Assembly (NCBI RefSeq): GCF_011516635.5
Contig: NZ_CP096255.1
Location: forward strand, 9,187,501-9,251,500
Source: Bradyrhizobium barranii subsp. apii
Lineage (GTDB): Bacteria; Pseudomonadota; Alphaproteobacteria; Rhizobiales; Xanthobacteraceae
Length of the DNA: 64,000 bases
Reading direction: 5' to 3'
Positions 35,986 to 44,399 of this stretch are shown here, piece after piece; the stretch's first letter is position 1, and the number at the start of each line of letters is the position of its first letter. Position numbers and translations under genes: made by a program. Under the pieces are notes generated by a model that saw only the letters and a list, made by a program, of their open reading frames with translations, did no database searches and had not been told where the DNA came from.

Positions 35986-37527
35986 ATGCCCACCCAGAGA
36001 TTGTCGATGCGCCGGATCAAAGAGGTTCTCCGCTTAAAACATGTTCAAGGCTTGCCGGAGCGAGCCATCGCGCGCACCTTGGGCATCAGCAACGGCGCCG
36101 TGCACAGCTATCTACGCCGAGCCGGGGCTGCCGGGCTGAAGTGGCCGTTGCCGGCCGGAATGAGCGACGAGGACCTGGAGCTGCTGCTTTTCCCGGCGCC
36201 GAGGCCTGCGTCGCAGAGCCCCCAGCGGGCCGTTCCCGACTGGGGCTATGTCGACAAGGAGCTGCGCCGACGCAACGTGACCCGTCGGCTGCTGTGGGAC
36301 GAGTATCGCGCCACCCATCCCGATGGCTTCGGCTACACCTGGTTCTGCACGACGTACGAGGCCTGGAAGGGGCGAGCCCGGCCTTCGATGCGGCAGACGC
36401 ATCTGGGCGGCGAGAAGGTTTTCGTGGATTTCGCCGGCGACACCATCGACGTCATCGATCCCTCAAACGGGGAAGTGCAGTCGATGAAGCTGTTCGTCGC
36501 GGCGATGGGCGCCTCCAACTATACCTATGCCGAGGCCTGTCCAAGCGAGGGGCTCGCCGACTGGATCCGGGTCCACATCAATCTTTTCGCCTTCCTCGGC
36601 GGCGTGCCGACATTCGTAGTCTGCGACAATCTCAAGGCCGCCGTCACCAATCCCGACCGCCACGATCCCGGCCTCAACCGAACCTATGCCGAGATGGCGA
36701 GCCATTACGGCACGGCCATTCTCGCAGCCCGGCCGCGGCGCCCAAAAGATAAGGCAAAGGTCGAAGTTGCGGTGCAAGTCGCCCAGCGATGGATTCTGGC
36801 GCGGCTGCGCAACCAACGCTTCTTTTCGTTGGCGGAGCTGAACGCAGCCATCAAAACACTCGTCGTCGAACTCAATGCAAGGCAGATGCGCGACTTTGGC
36901 GCCAGTCGCGCCGAACTGTTCGCCGAGCTCGACAAGCCCAAGCTTACAAAGCTGCCGGACCAGGCTTACGCTTTCGCACGCTGGAAGCGATGCCGGATCG
37001 GCCCCGACTATCATATCGAGATCGATGGACACTGGTATTCCGCGCCGTATCGGCTCATCCGTGAGCTTGTCGACGCACGCATCGATGACAGAACGGTCGA
37101 GATCTTCCACAACGGCCGCAGGATCGCCAGCCACGCCCGCGCGCCCAACCGGCGGGGCCACACCACCATCGCCGACCATATGCCCAGCGCCCATCGGCGC
37201 TACGGTCAATGGACGCCCGCCGGAGTGATCGTCGCCGGCGAGCGGATCGGTCCGTCGACCGCCGCCTTCTTCCAGGCCGTGATCGCGGCCCGGCCGCATC
37301 CCGAGCAAGGCTTTCGCACCTGCCTCGGCATTCTGTCACTGGTCAAAAGCTACAGCGCGGAGCGCGTCGAAGCGGCCTGCCGGCGCGGCATTCTGATCAA
37401 GGCGCGATCCGTCGCCTCGATCCGCTCCATCCTCCAGAACGGTCTGGATCGTACCTTTCTCGACGAGCCCTCCGAACACCAACCCCTGCGCCACGGCAAC
37501 ATCCGCGGCCGCGATTATTTTCACTGA
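35986..37527 (+). CDS. istA: IS21 family transposase IstA
   Basis: 513 residues. N-terminal HTH: VQGLPERAIARTLGISNGAV. Integrase core: KVFVDFAGDTIDVIDP (Asp), GGVPTFVVCDNLKAAV (Asp), RRPKDKAKVEVAVQV (Glu). C-terminus GNIRGRDYFH. The ATG at 35986 follows GAGGAAGGCCG. Intact. istB begins 16 bases after the stop. Confidence 0.93.
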   Translation: MPTQRLSMRRIKEVLRLKHVQGLPERAIARTLGISNGAVHSYLRRAGAAGLKWPLPAGMSDEDLELLLFPAPRPASQSPQRAVPDWGYVDKELRRRNVTRRLLWDEYRATHPDGFGYTWFCTTYEAWKGRARPSMRQTHLGGEKVFVDFAGDTIDVIDPSNGEVQSMKLFVAAMGASNYTYAEACPSEGLADWIRVHINLFAFLGGVPTFVVCDNLKAAVTNPDRHDPGLNRTYAEMASHYGTAILAARPRRPKDKAKVEVAVQVAQRWILARLRNQRFFSLAELNAAIKTLVVELNARQMRDFGASRAELFAELDKPKLTKLPDQAYAFARWKRCRIGPDYHIEIDGHWYSAPYRLIRELVDARIDDRTVEIFHNGRRIASHARAPNRRGHTTIADHMPSAHRRYGQWTPAGVIVAGERIGPSTAAFFQAVIAARPHPEQGFRTCLGILSLVKSYSAERVEAACRRGILIKARSVASIRSILQNGLDRTFLDEPSEHQPLRHGNIRGRDYFH

Positions 37528-37543
37528 AGCCAAGGAGACCTGT

Positions 37544-38305
37544 ATGCTCAACCATCCCACCCACGAACGCCTGATCGAGCTCGGCTTGAGCGGCATGGCC
37601 AAGGCCTTCGAGGAGCAGCGACGATCGCCTGATCTCGAAGCCTTGCCGTTCGAAGATCGCATCGGCCTGCTGGTCGACCGGGAAGCGGCGGAACGCGACA
37701 CCAGGCGGCTCACCACGCGCCTCAAGCTGGCCTCGCTCCGCCAGAATGCCTGCGTGGAGGACGTCGATTTGCGCACGCCGCGGGGTATCGACCGGGCCGT
37801 CTTCGCCAAGCTCGCCAGCGGCGACTGGATCGATCGCCACGAGAATTTGCTCATAACCGGGGCGACCGGATTGGGCAAAAGTTGGTTAGCCTGTGCCCTC
37901 GGCCACAAGGCCTGCCGAGATAATCGCTCGGTCCTCTATCACCGCGTCCCAAGATTGTTCGAAGCGTTGGGGCTCGCGCGGGGCGATGGACGTTATGCCC
38001 GCTTGCTCAAAACCCTTGGCCGCGCCCAGGTTCTGATTTTGGATGATTGGGGATTGTCGGTGCTCACCGCTGCCGAGCGGCGCGATCTACTGGAAATCCT
38101 TGACGATCGCCATGGCCGCTCCTCCACCATCGTAACCAGCCAACTCCCTGTGGACACATGGCACGAAGTTATCGGAGATCCCACGCTAGGCGACGCGATT
38201 CTGGATCGCCTCGTCCACAACGCTCACCGCCTCCAGCTTGCTGGCGAAAGCATGCGAAAACGCAACGCCAAAACCATCACCCTTGACGAGCAGCCAGAAC
38301 GCTGA
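37544..38305 (+). CDS. istB: IS21 helper ATPase IstB
   Basis: 253 residues. Walker A: LLITGATGLGKSWLACALG; Walker B: VLILDDWGLSVLTA; TIVTSQLPVDTWHEVIGDP as sensor region. AAGGAGACCTGT precedes the ATG. Intact, so this element may be able to move. Confidence 0.93.
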   Translation: MLNHPTHERLIELGLSGMAKAFEEQRRSPDLEALPFEDRIGLLVDREAAERDTRRLTTRLKLASLRQNACVEDVDLRTPRGIDRAVFAKLASGDWIDRHENLLITGATGLGKSWLACALGHKACRDNRSVLYHRVPRLFEALGLARGDGRYARLLKTLGRAQVLILDDWGLSVLTAAERRDLLEILDDRHGRSSTIVTSQLPVDTWHEVIGDPTLGDAILDRLVHNAHRLQLAGESMRKRNAKTITLDEQPER

Positions 38306-38400
38306 CCCTATCACCGCCTCGGCCGGAGCGAGGCTGCTCACGATCGTCTGAATTCGGCGCTCATGATCGCGCGAAATCGCTGCTCACGATCACTGAAATA

Positions 38401-38405
38401 TGCAT
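38401..38405. repeat. 5-bp target duplication of IS21 #2 (right copy)
   Basis: Second TGCAT, between the IS21 right end (ACTGAAATA) and the continuation of tnpC. Confidence 0.85.
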
Positions 38406-39873
38406 TGCTCAAGCTTGCGAAAGATGCGCAGTTCGGTCGGTCCTCGGAAAAGCTGGACGCTGATCAGCTGCAGCTTGTTCTGGAGGATATCGATCAGGCC
38501 GTTGCGGCTCTCGAAGCCGCCGAGAATCGTGCCAATCCCAAAACAGGCGAGAAGAGAGCTGCCGCGCGCAGAGCCAACCGTGGTCAGCTGCCGGAGCATT
38601 TGCCGCGCGTCATCGAGACTATGATGCCGGCCGAGAGCTGCTGCCCGTCTTGTAAGGGCAACCTCTTCGAGATTGGTCAGGATGAGAGCCAGAGGCTCGA
38701 CGTCGTTCCGGCGCAGTATCGCGTCATCATCACCCGCCGTCCCAAGCTGGCCTGCCGCGCCTGTCATGGCGTCGTCCTGCAGCACGCGGCTCCCGAGCGA
38801 TTGATCAGGGGAGGATTGCCCACCGAGCGGCTGGTCGCGCATGTGATCGATGCCAAGTATCACTGGCATTTGCCGCTTTACCGCCAGGCGCAGATGCTGG
38901 CGACGCACGGAATAGCGCTGGATCGTTCCACGCTCGCCTTCTGGGTCGGCTATGCCGCCCAGGAATTGAAGCCCGTGTGGCATCGTCTGCGCCAGCTTCT
39001 GCTCGCCTCCTCGAAGCTCTGTGTCGATGAGACCCCGGCGCCGGTGCTGGATCCGGGGCGCGGCAGAACAAAAACCGGCTACTTCTGGGCGCTGTCACGC
39101 GATGACAGGCCTTGGGCCGGACCTGATCCGCCTGGGGTAGTCTATGCCTATGCACCGGGCCGCGGCGCCGTTCATGGCTTGCGGCTGCTGGAGGGCTATC
39201 GCGGCATCATCCACTGCGACGGCTATCAGGCTTACAAGACCATGACCCGAGAGACGCGTGCGGACGCCCTGTCCGGGACGCTCGCCTTCTGCTGGTCGCA
39301 TCTGCGGCGCCAGTTTGTGAAGATCGAGCGGGAGGCTGCGCCTGCGCCAGCTCCGGTTGCCCGCGAGGCTCTTGAGCGCATCGCCCAGCTTTACGCGGTC
39401 GAGAAGGCCCTCCGCGGCCGATCTGCGGACGAGCGCCGTGCTGGCCGACAAGCGCATACCCGGCCTCTGGTTGCAGCCTTGAAGCAGTGGTTTGAGGCCA
39501 AGCTCGATCACCTTGCGCAGAAGAGCGACACGGCGAAGGCTTTGCGCTATGCACTACGTCATTGGGACGGCCTGACGCTCTATCTTGATGATGGGCGCAT
39601 CGAAATGGACACGAATGCTGTCGAGCGTGCGATGCGACCGATCAAGCTCAACGCCAAGAACTCTCTTTTTGCCGGTTGCGACGAAGGCGCCGGGAATTGG
39701 GCATTGCTGGCTTCGCTCATTGAGACCTGTAAGCTCAATGGCGTCAGTGCCGAGCACTGGCTCGCTGACGTTCTCGCCAAGCTCGTCAATGGTTGGCCTG
39801 CAGCGCGACTGGACGAACTGCTTCCCTGGGCGTCGACCTATACGATGCATACACGCGATCCGAGGCTGGCGGC

Positions 39874-40476
39874 ATGAGCCTGAACACGACCGCGGTCCGG
39901 ATCAAGGTGACCCTCAAGGATGTGAAGCCGGAGGTGATGCGTCGCCTTGTCGTACCCGTCACCCTGCGCCTTGATCGGCTGCATCTGACGCTTCAGGAGG
40001 CATTCGGCTGGACGAACAGTCACCTCTTCGAGTTCTTTGCTGGTGAGGCACATTGGGGGATTCCCGACCCCGACAATGATTACGGTCACCAGCCCATGGA
40101 TGCCCGCAAAGCGCGGCTGTGCGATATCGTTCGCGAGACCGGCGCCAAGACGATCCACTATCTCTATGACTTCGGCGACAGCTGGGACCATGTGATCAAG
40201 CTCGAAAAATGGTTCGAGAACACCACGACGGAGGGGCTTCCCTTCCTGCTCGAGGCCGCCGGTCGTTGTCCTCCGGAAGACGTCGGCGGTGCGCCAGGCT
40301 ATGCCGAATACCTCGCCGCCATCAGCGACCCCGCCCATCCCGAGCACGGACACATGCGCCTCTGGGGCCCGGAGCGGTTCGATCCCAACGTCGTCGACCG
40401 GAAGGCACTCGAAGCCGCCGTCAACGCGTTGTCCGACACAAGGAAGCCGCGGCGACGCGCCACGCGAACAAAATAG
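39874..40476 (+). CDS. Plasmid pRiA4b ORF-3-like protein, passenger of IS66
   Basis: 200 residues from MSLNTTAVRIKVTLKDVKPE. Family motifs: VMRRLVVPVTLRLDRLHLTL, AFGWTNSHLFEF, IHYLYDFGDSWDHVIKLEKW, AAGRCPPEDVGGAPGYAEYL, and a basic tail RKPRRRATRTK. The family, named from an Agrobacterium plasmid ORF, often rides with mobile elements; its function is unknown. The ATG overlaps the tnpC stop (ATGA), and the right terminal repeat of IS66 follows within about 40 bases, so it is part of the element and probably translated with tnpC. Confidence 0.85.
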   Translation: MSLNTTAVRIKVTLKDVKPEVMRRLVVPVTLRLDRLHLTLQEAFGWTNSHLFEFFAGEAHWGIPDPDNDYGHQPMDARKARLCDIVRETGAKTIHYLYDFGDSWDHVIKLEKWFENTTTEGLPFLLEAAGRCPPEDVGGAPGYAEYLAAISDPAHPEHGHMRLWGPERFDPNVVDRKALEAAVNALSDTRKPRRRATRTK

Positions 40477-40517
40477 GCGTCAAGCGCCATTCAAAAGGGC
40501 CGCAGAGCTACGCTTAC

Positions 40518-40866
40518 AGTTCACAGCAATTCCTTACTGGTCAACCTAAAGACCCGAACCGAAACTGAGGATCTGGATTTATGACGTGCTCGGTTCCGAG
40601 GCCCTGGCGCGGGCCTGGACCCTCTGGTCGGAGACGGCGCCTTCGCTACTTTGCCAGTGTTTTGCACGATCGCTGTCGGAGAGCATTTCTCTTCCGGGAT
40701 TTCGGACGAAGATGTGGAATCCGGCCTTCCTCCATATTCGTCGGGGTGGCGATCTGCGCGCAAATGCCGCCACAGACGGCCCGCCATCGCGTTGCTGATC
40801 TAGCGCAATGGCAGCGGCTCATCGCAACTCAACCTATTGTTCCTTCAGTCGTGGATGACCAGCATC
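40518..40866. other. Intergenic region between IS66 and the nif region, no gene seen
   Basis: About 350 bases. Open frames on both strands are short, arginine-rich and without plausible starts. It may be the eroded far side of the DNA the IS66 landed in. No repeat noticed. Confidence 0.35.
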
Positions 40867-42070
40867 TTAGTAGATCGCTGCACCCGCGCCCACATTGATC
40901 GACGCCTCTTTCGTGGTTTCGGCGAAAAATTCGACCTTGTCGTTCGTGAGATGGGTGTGAAACGGCAGCGCCAGGGCGCGATCGGCGATCTTTTCCGCAA
41001 CCGGGAAATCGCCCCGCCGATAGCCGAGATCAAAATAGTGACGTTGCAAATGCAATGGATGGCTACAGGCGGCGGATTCAGTCTTGGCGGCACGCAGATC
41101 ATCGACAATGGCGTCACGGCCGGATCGCGTGAAGCGCATCCCTAGATGGACGAGATAGAGCATCCAGTTCACCTCGGTCACATGGGGGCCAACGTAAGGC
41201 GGTTTGATGCCTTCAAATGATTGCATATGCGCGTTGTAGAGCTGCTCGACCAACCGGCGACGCTCCAGGCTTTCGTTGAGACGCTTGAGCTGTGCCCACC
41301 CCAAAGCCGCGGTGAGATCGCTCATACGAGTCTGGTAAGGTGCGGTGGCACTGACGACAACGGAGGAGCGTTCGTCCAGTCGATGGGCGCAATACCGACG
41401 CAAGCTAACCGCGATATCGATATCATCGGTCACGACCATGGCGCCTTCGCCGCAACTTATGGCCAGGGGCTGACCAAAGTCGAATACCGCCAGGTCGCCA
41501 AACCTGCCGACGAGCTCGCCCTTATAGCTCGATCCGATCGCCTCGGTGGAATCCTCCAAAAGCGGTAGCTGATCGCGTTGGGCAATCGCACGCAATTCCG
41601 ACCACGGCGCCCGATGACCGTTGGAATTGCTGGCGACAATCGCCCGCGTGTTTGCCGTGATGCGTTCCTCGGCCTTTTGCTGGGACCAATGTTGCCGACC
41701 AATGGTCGATGTCGGAAAATACCACCCCTACGCCTGCGAGACTGATGGCATGGACCGTCTCGCGAAAGGAATAGGGCGAGGCGATGACTTCCTGCCCTGA
41801 TTCGATCCCGAGCGCCTTGAGCGCAAGCAGGAGCCCGATGGTGTCGCTTGATACGGCAACGGCATATTTGCGGCCAAGATACGCTACGAAAGCGTGCTCG
41901 AACGCCTCAGTCGTCCGCCCATTGGGGATTTGCGGTGAACATAGCAATGTTTCCACGGCAGAGAGCTCGGCTAAGGTGATATCGGGATCGGACAGTGGAA
42001 TAAAGGATGGATTTGCCTCAACACTATCCGCGCAATCAAGGGGGTGCGCTGCGAGTTTAATGCTGCTCAC
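40867..42070 (-). pseudogene. DegT/DnrJ/EryC1-type aminotransferase homologue, frameshifted
   Basis: N-terminal piece: IPLSDPDITLAELSAVETLL, YLGRKYAVAVSSDTIGLLLA and QEVIASPYSFRETVHAISLA. Continuation in another frame: QQKAEERITANTRAIVASNS, LPLLEDSTEAIGSSYKGELV, FDFGQPLAISCGEGAMVVTD. The switch is at GGTCCCAGC near 41690; one C fewer would restore a ~400-residue protein. The usual PLP lysine of this family (F-x-x-x-K-x-x-x-x-x-EGG) is replaced: FGQPLAISCGEG has Leu there. The GTG at 42070 follows GAGG, six bases after the DUF6129 gene, so this is the last gene of the nifB operon. Confidence 0.7.
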
Positions 42071-42075
42071 CGCCC

Positions 42076-42336
42076 TCAATTCCTTTTCGCCAGTACAATG
42101 CCGGTCGCCCGTGTCGGATCGGCCGTAATCCGCACGCAGTGATCCGAGCCATCTAGCAAATGCAGGTCGAAATGAGGAAACTGCCGGAACGGCTGGTCCG
42201 CTACATCCGACGCATCGCAACGTACCCAGGCAAGCTGCGGGAAGCGGCGCGGCAGATCGACAAAGGAGCCCGTATCGGCGCCATCGTCCGCAAGCAGCTG
42301 CTCGATTTCGATCAATTCCTCCGCACTGAGCGCCAT
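42076..42336 (-). CDS. DUF6129-like protein of nif clusters
   Basis: 86 residues: MALSAEELIEIEQLLADDGA, a Phe/Pro middle, then FDLHLLDGSDHCVRITADPT and GIVLAKRN. I associate this small acidic protein with nif gene clusters (DUF6129), from memory. Soluble, without cysteine clusters apart from Cys in VRCDAS and DHCV. Role unknown. It sits between the DUF3024-like gene and the DegT homologue. Confidence 0.6.
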   Translation of the reverse strand: MALSAEELIEIEQLLADDGADTGSFVDLPRRFPQLAWVRCDASDVADQPFRQFPHFDLHLLDGSDHCVRITADPTRATGIVLAKRN

Positions 42337-42368
42337 CGTGGCTCCTTATGGCTCGTCAAGTTCGTTCG

Positions 42369-42728
42369 TCATTGCCAGAACAGACGTTCCGGATCGGTGT
42401 TCAATTCGTCGATTGCTGAAGTCAGACGGTGGTAAAGGCTGTAGAATTCCCAGATTCCCTTTGCGTGGTTCTTGCAAAACAGCTTCCAGATCCCACCCAC
42501 GGCATCATAAAGAATCAAGGCAACATCAATCAGACCGCCATCCTTATCGATATTGCGCGAGCAACAGGCGCTCTCGATGAGATAGCCACCCCTCACCGGC
42601 GTCACGTTCGGTGAAACATACAGAAAACGCTTGCGCGAACTCAAGCCGCGCTCGATCCGCTTGCGATCGAGTTCGTTAGGGTGAGGAATCAGCCCCGTCT
42701 TTACCTTCCTCATCAGCGCGGCATTCAT
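42369..42728 (-). CDS. DUF3024-like protein of the nifB operon
   Basis: 119 residues: MNAALMRKVKTGLIPHPNEL, IERGLSSRKRFLYVSPNVTP, GYLIESACCSRNIDKDGGLI, WKLFCKNHAKGIWEFYSLYH. The C-terminal Trp/Tyr-rich pattern is like DUF3024 proteins. No catalytic motif is recognised; an adjacent Cys-Cys pair and a KNH motif could bind metal (speculation). A GGGAGG lies 11 bases before the ATG, right behind the nifZ2 stop. Confidence 0.55.
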   Translation of the reverse strand: MNAALMRKVKTGLIPHPNELDRKRIERGLSSRKRFLYVSPNVTPVRGGYLIESACCSRNIDKDGGLIDVALILYDAVGGIWKLFCKNHAKGIWEFYSLYHRLTSAIDELNTDPERLFWQ

Positions 42729-42743
42729 CGCGAACTCCTCCCT

Positions 42744-42982
42744 TCAAAGCACTGTGATCTCTTCTTCTAGACAGCCGATGAGCAGGCGTTCACCGAAATC
42801 GACAGTATATATCGGCACGTTCGCTTGGTTATGGATGGCCACCCTGATGATCTCGCCAGTCGCTCCGGCGCTGAGCAAGCACTCCTCGGGCTCCGTATTG
42901 GGAAAAAGCCGTCGTTGATGAGGTCGACGACGGCTTTAACGCGCTGGCCCCAGCGACACTTCGAAAAGCGGAACTCACTCAT
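42744..42982 (-). pseudogene. Second NifZ-like gene, frameshifted
   Basis: Starts MSEFRFSKCRWGQRVKAVVD and runs in frame to DGFFP. It then continues one frame over as NTEPEECLLSAGATGEIIRV, IHNQANVPIYTVDFGERLLI and GCLEEEITVL, ending at TGA 42744. The shift is in TTTTTCCCAAT near 42900; one extra C gives an unbroken 79-residue NifZ-type protein. The ATG overlaps the nifZ stop (ATGA). NifZ helps P-cluster maturation of the MoFe protein, so loss may be tolerated because of the intact nifZ. Confidence 0.7.
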
Positions 42983-43299
42983 GACACAGCCTCTTCCGGC
43001 AATGGCAGATCATCGGTCTCCTCGCACGTGTCCACCGACTCGAGCTCTTTGCGCTTCATGCCAACTCGGTAGCCCGTTTCCAGAAACTCGACCCCGTAAA
43101 TGAAGAATTGCTGCAGGAACGTGCCGATCGAGACGACGTAACCCACCTCTCCCTTCGTGACCAGAATGTCGCCAACCTGCTTGCCGGGATAGGTGCCATC
43201 ATTGCGGATGGTGCGATTGGCTCGTACCTTTTCGCCAAAGCTGAAGACAGGCGGCCCGCTGAGCTCGACGACGTCGCTGTCGCGAACGATGTTGCTCAT
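42979..43299 (-). CDS. nifZ: NifZ, nitrogenase P-cluster maturation factor
   Basis: 106 residues. The conserved block KVRANRTIRNDGTYPGKQVG, LVTKGEVGYVVSIGTFLQQF, FIYGVEFLETGYRVGMKRKE is the NifZ signature. NifZ acts with NifH in forming the second P-cluster of NifDK (known in Azotobacter). Start MSNIVRDSD at 43299, which overlaps the stop of the upstream gene (43296). A longer frame reaches 43320. Confidence 0.9.
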   Translation of the reverse strand: MSNIVRDSDVVELSGPPVFSFGEKVRANRTIRNDGTYPGKQVGDILVTKGEVGYVVSIGTFLQQFFIYGVEFLETGYRVGMKRKELESVDTCEETDDLPLPEEAVS

Positions 43300-43829
43300 G
43301 CGTCTCTCCCAAGCGGACATGCAGGCATGCCCGAGCCATCGCAGGCGAGGTCCCGCATCACTTCGCCCTCACCTCCGGCGCGATTTGTCAAATCAATATC
43401 TGAGATGCAGCTCGCCGCTTCTAGGTAAACCTGCCGAGGGCCGTGCCGTAGAGCAGTTGGCGCCTCTGGCAAGGGCGATCGCGCGATCTCGAACTCCACT
43501 GAGGCATCTGGGCCGTTCACTACGGCTGGCAACCACTGATAGGGAACATCGCGCGCCGCCATGTCGCAGAACTCGACGTCCGTATCACTCATCAGCTGAC
43601 CGAGCAGCTGCGGCGCGATGCGGCGCACCTCGATCATCAATGCGGCGGCGCGGTCCGAGGTGAGCGCACGCGCTTCGACTACATGTTGGTTTGCAACCTC
43701 GTCAAGATGATCGAACAGCCGTGCCTGCCGCAGCCGAGCCTCGGTCGCGCCGGGGAGATCATCGCCGGTCGGCGTGGACAAGATCAGCGCTCTCTGGCTG
43801 CCGGACGGCGGGTTGGCTGTTAAGTTCAT
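43296..43829 (-). CDS. Conserved hypothetical protein, nifB operon
   Basis: 177 residues from MNLTANPPSGSQRALILSTP. Contains GATEARLRQARLFDHLDEVA, SDRAAALMIEVRRIAPQLLG, DTDVEFCDMAARDVPYQW and FEIARSPLPEAPTALRHGPR. Soluble; no motif recognised. The start overlaps the stop of the 43826 gene (ATGA) and its stop overlaps nifZ, so four genes from here on are translationally linked. A helper role in MoFe protein assembly is inference from position only. Confidence 0.6.
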   Translation of the reverse strand: MNLTANPPSGSQRALILSTPTGDDLPGATEARLRQARLFDHLDEVANQHVVEARALTSDRAAALMIEVRRIAPQLLGQLMSDTDVEFCDMAARDVPYQWLPAVVNGPDASVEFEIARSPLPEAPTALRHGPRQVYLEAASCISDIDLTNRAGGEGEVMRDLACDGSGMPACPLGRDA

Positions 43830-44152
43830 CGGCAGCTGTGCTCTTGGGTGTGCGCCGTCACGCTCCGCCGCGAAGCGCCTGGTCCAACCAATGATGGACT
43901 GGCGTGCGCAGCAGCAGCAGTCACATCGACGATGACAGCACCGCCTGGAAGGCGGCTGCCGGCGTCGAGAATCGTCGTTGGAGCGCTGCACGGGACGAAT
44001 TGTCCACAGCGTTCTTTCTGCTCGCGGGCAGCGGCCAATTCAGAGCAGCCGCCGTTTCTGAGAAAGGCCCGAACCTCGGCGCCTACGGCGCCGCTAACGC
44101 GCAGTACGACGCTTTGGACGCTTTCAGCAGCAGCTCTTGGCATTTTGATCAT
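43826..44152 (-). CDS. Hypothetical protein between fdxN and nifZ
   Basis: 108 residues, MIKMPRAAAESVQSVVLRVS then RAFLRNGGCSELAAAREQKE, CGQFVPCSAPTTILDAGSRL. Cysteines in GGCSEL, RCGQFVPC could bind a metal. The stop overlaps the next gene (ATGA) and the start lies 11 bases after the fdxN stop, which is the main support for its being real. Alternative start at 44143. No family recognised. Confidence 0.5.
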   Translation of the reverse strand: MIKMPRAAAESVQSVVLRVSGAVGAEVRAFLRNGGCSELAAAREQKERCGQFVPCSAPTTILDAGSRLPGGAVIVDVTAAAAHASPSLVGPGASRRSVTAHTQEHSCR

Positions 44153-44163
44153 GGGCTAATTCT

Positions 44164-44388
44164 TTAGGATGGCGCCTGGTAACGCGGCAAGGAGGTGTCA
44201 ATGACGCAGGTGCCGTCGACGGGACAAGCCGCGACACATTGCGGCTCATCGAAATGACCGATGCATTCGGTGCATTTCGCCGGTTCAATGACGAAGCGCC
44301 CCGCGCTCTCCGAGATCGCAACATTCGGGCACAACGGTTCGCAGGCTGAGCAGCTCGTACACTGCGAGGCAATGATCTTGAATGGCAC
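44164..44388 (-). CDS. fdxN: FdxN-type bacterial ferredoxin, 2[4Fe-4S]
   Basis: 74 residues. First cluster motif CTSCSACEPLCP near the N-terminus; second CTECIGHFDEPQCVAACP, with the CxxC-x8-C insertion typical of FdxN (called FrxA in Bradyrhizobium). FdxN downstream of nifB is thought to feed electrons to NifB or nitrogenase reactions. GGGGGCGT precedes the ATG. It follows nifB by 11 bases and is surely in the same operon. Confidence 0.92.
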   Translation of the reverse strand: MPFKIIASQCTSCSACEPLCPNVAISESAGRFVIEPAKCTECIGHFDEPQCVAACPVDGTCVIDTSLPRYQAPS

Positions 44389-44399
44389 ATACGCCCCCT

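Larger units (their letters stand above)
35818..38400 (+). mobile_element. IS21-family element #2 (2583 bp)
   Basis: Left end GTTTCGCGGGATCGTGAGCA; the right end, reversed, is TATTTCAGTGATCGTGAGCA. The core GATCGTGAGCA is repeated four times within the first ~90 bases and again inverted before the right end: multiple transposase sites typical of IS21. Carries istA and istB. Flanked by 5-bp TGCAT. Different type from IS21 #1. Confidence 0.92.
35715..39877 (+). pseudogene. tnpC: IS66 transposase TnpC, interrupted by IS21
   Basis: Begins MSDLPDELPSDPAELRAFAA, breaks after RLERLLA at 35817 and resumes at 38406 with LLKLAKDAQFGRSSEKLDAD. Removing 35818-38405 (element plus one TGCAT) leaves 1575 bases, an unbroken 524-residue TnpC reading RLERLLALLKLAKDAQFG across the joint. 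The second part has the zinc-finger CCPSCKG, KLCVDETPAPVLDPGRG, IHCDGYQAYKTM and MDTNAVERAMRPIKLNAKNS of the DDE core. Confidence 0.92.
34806..40517 (+). mobile_element. IS66-family element with passenger gene, split by IS21
   Basis: Terminal inverted repeats: GTAAGCGTAGCGCC at 34806 and, read inward from 40517, GTAAGCGTAGCTCTG, with GGCCC shared just after. Inside are tnpA, tnpB, a split tnpC and a pRiA4b ORF-3-like gene overlapping the tnpC stop. An IS21 (35818-38400) lies in tnpC. Flanking octamers (GCTGGTTC left, AGTTCACA right) do not match, so the expected 8-bp target duplication is absent. Confidence 0.88.
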
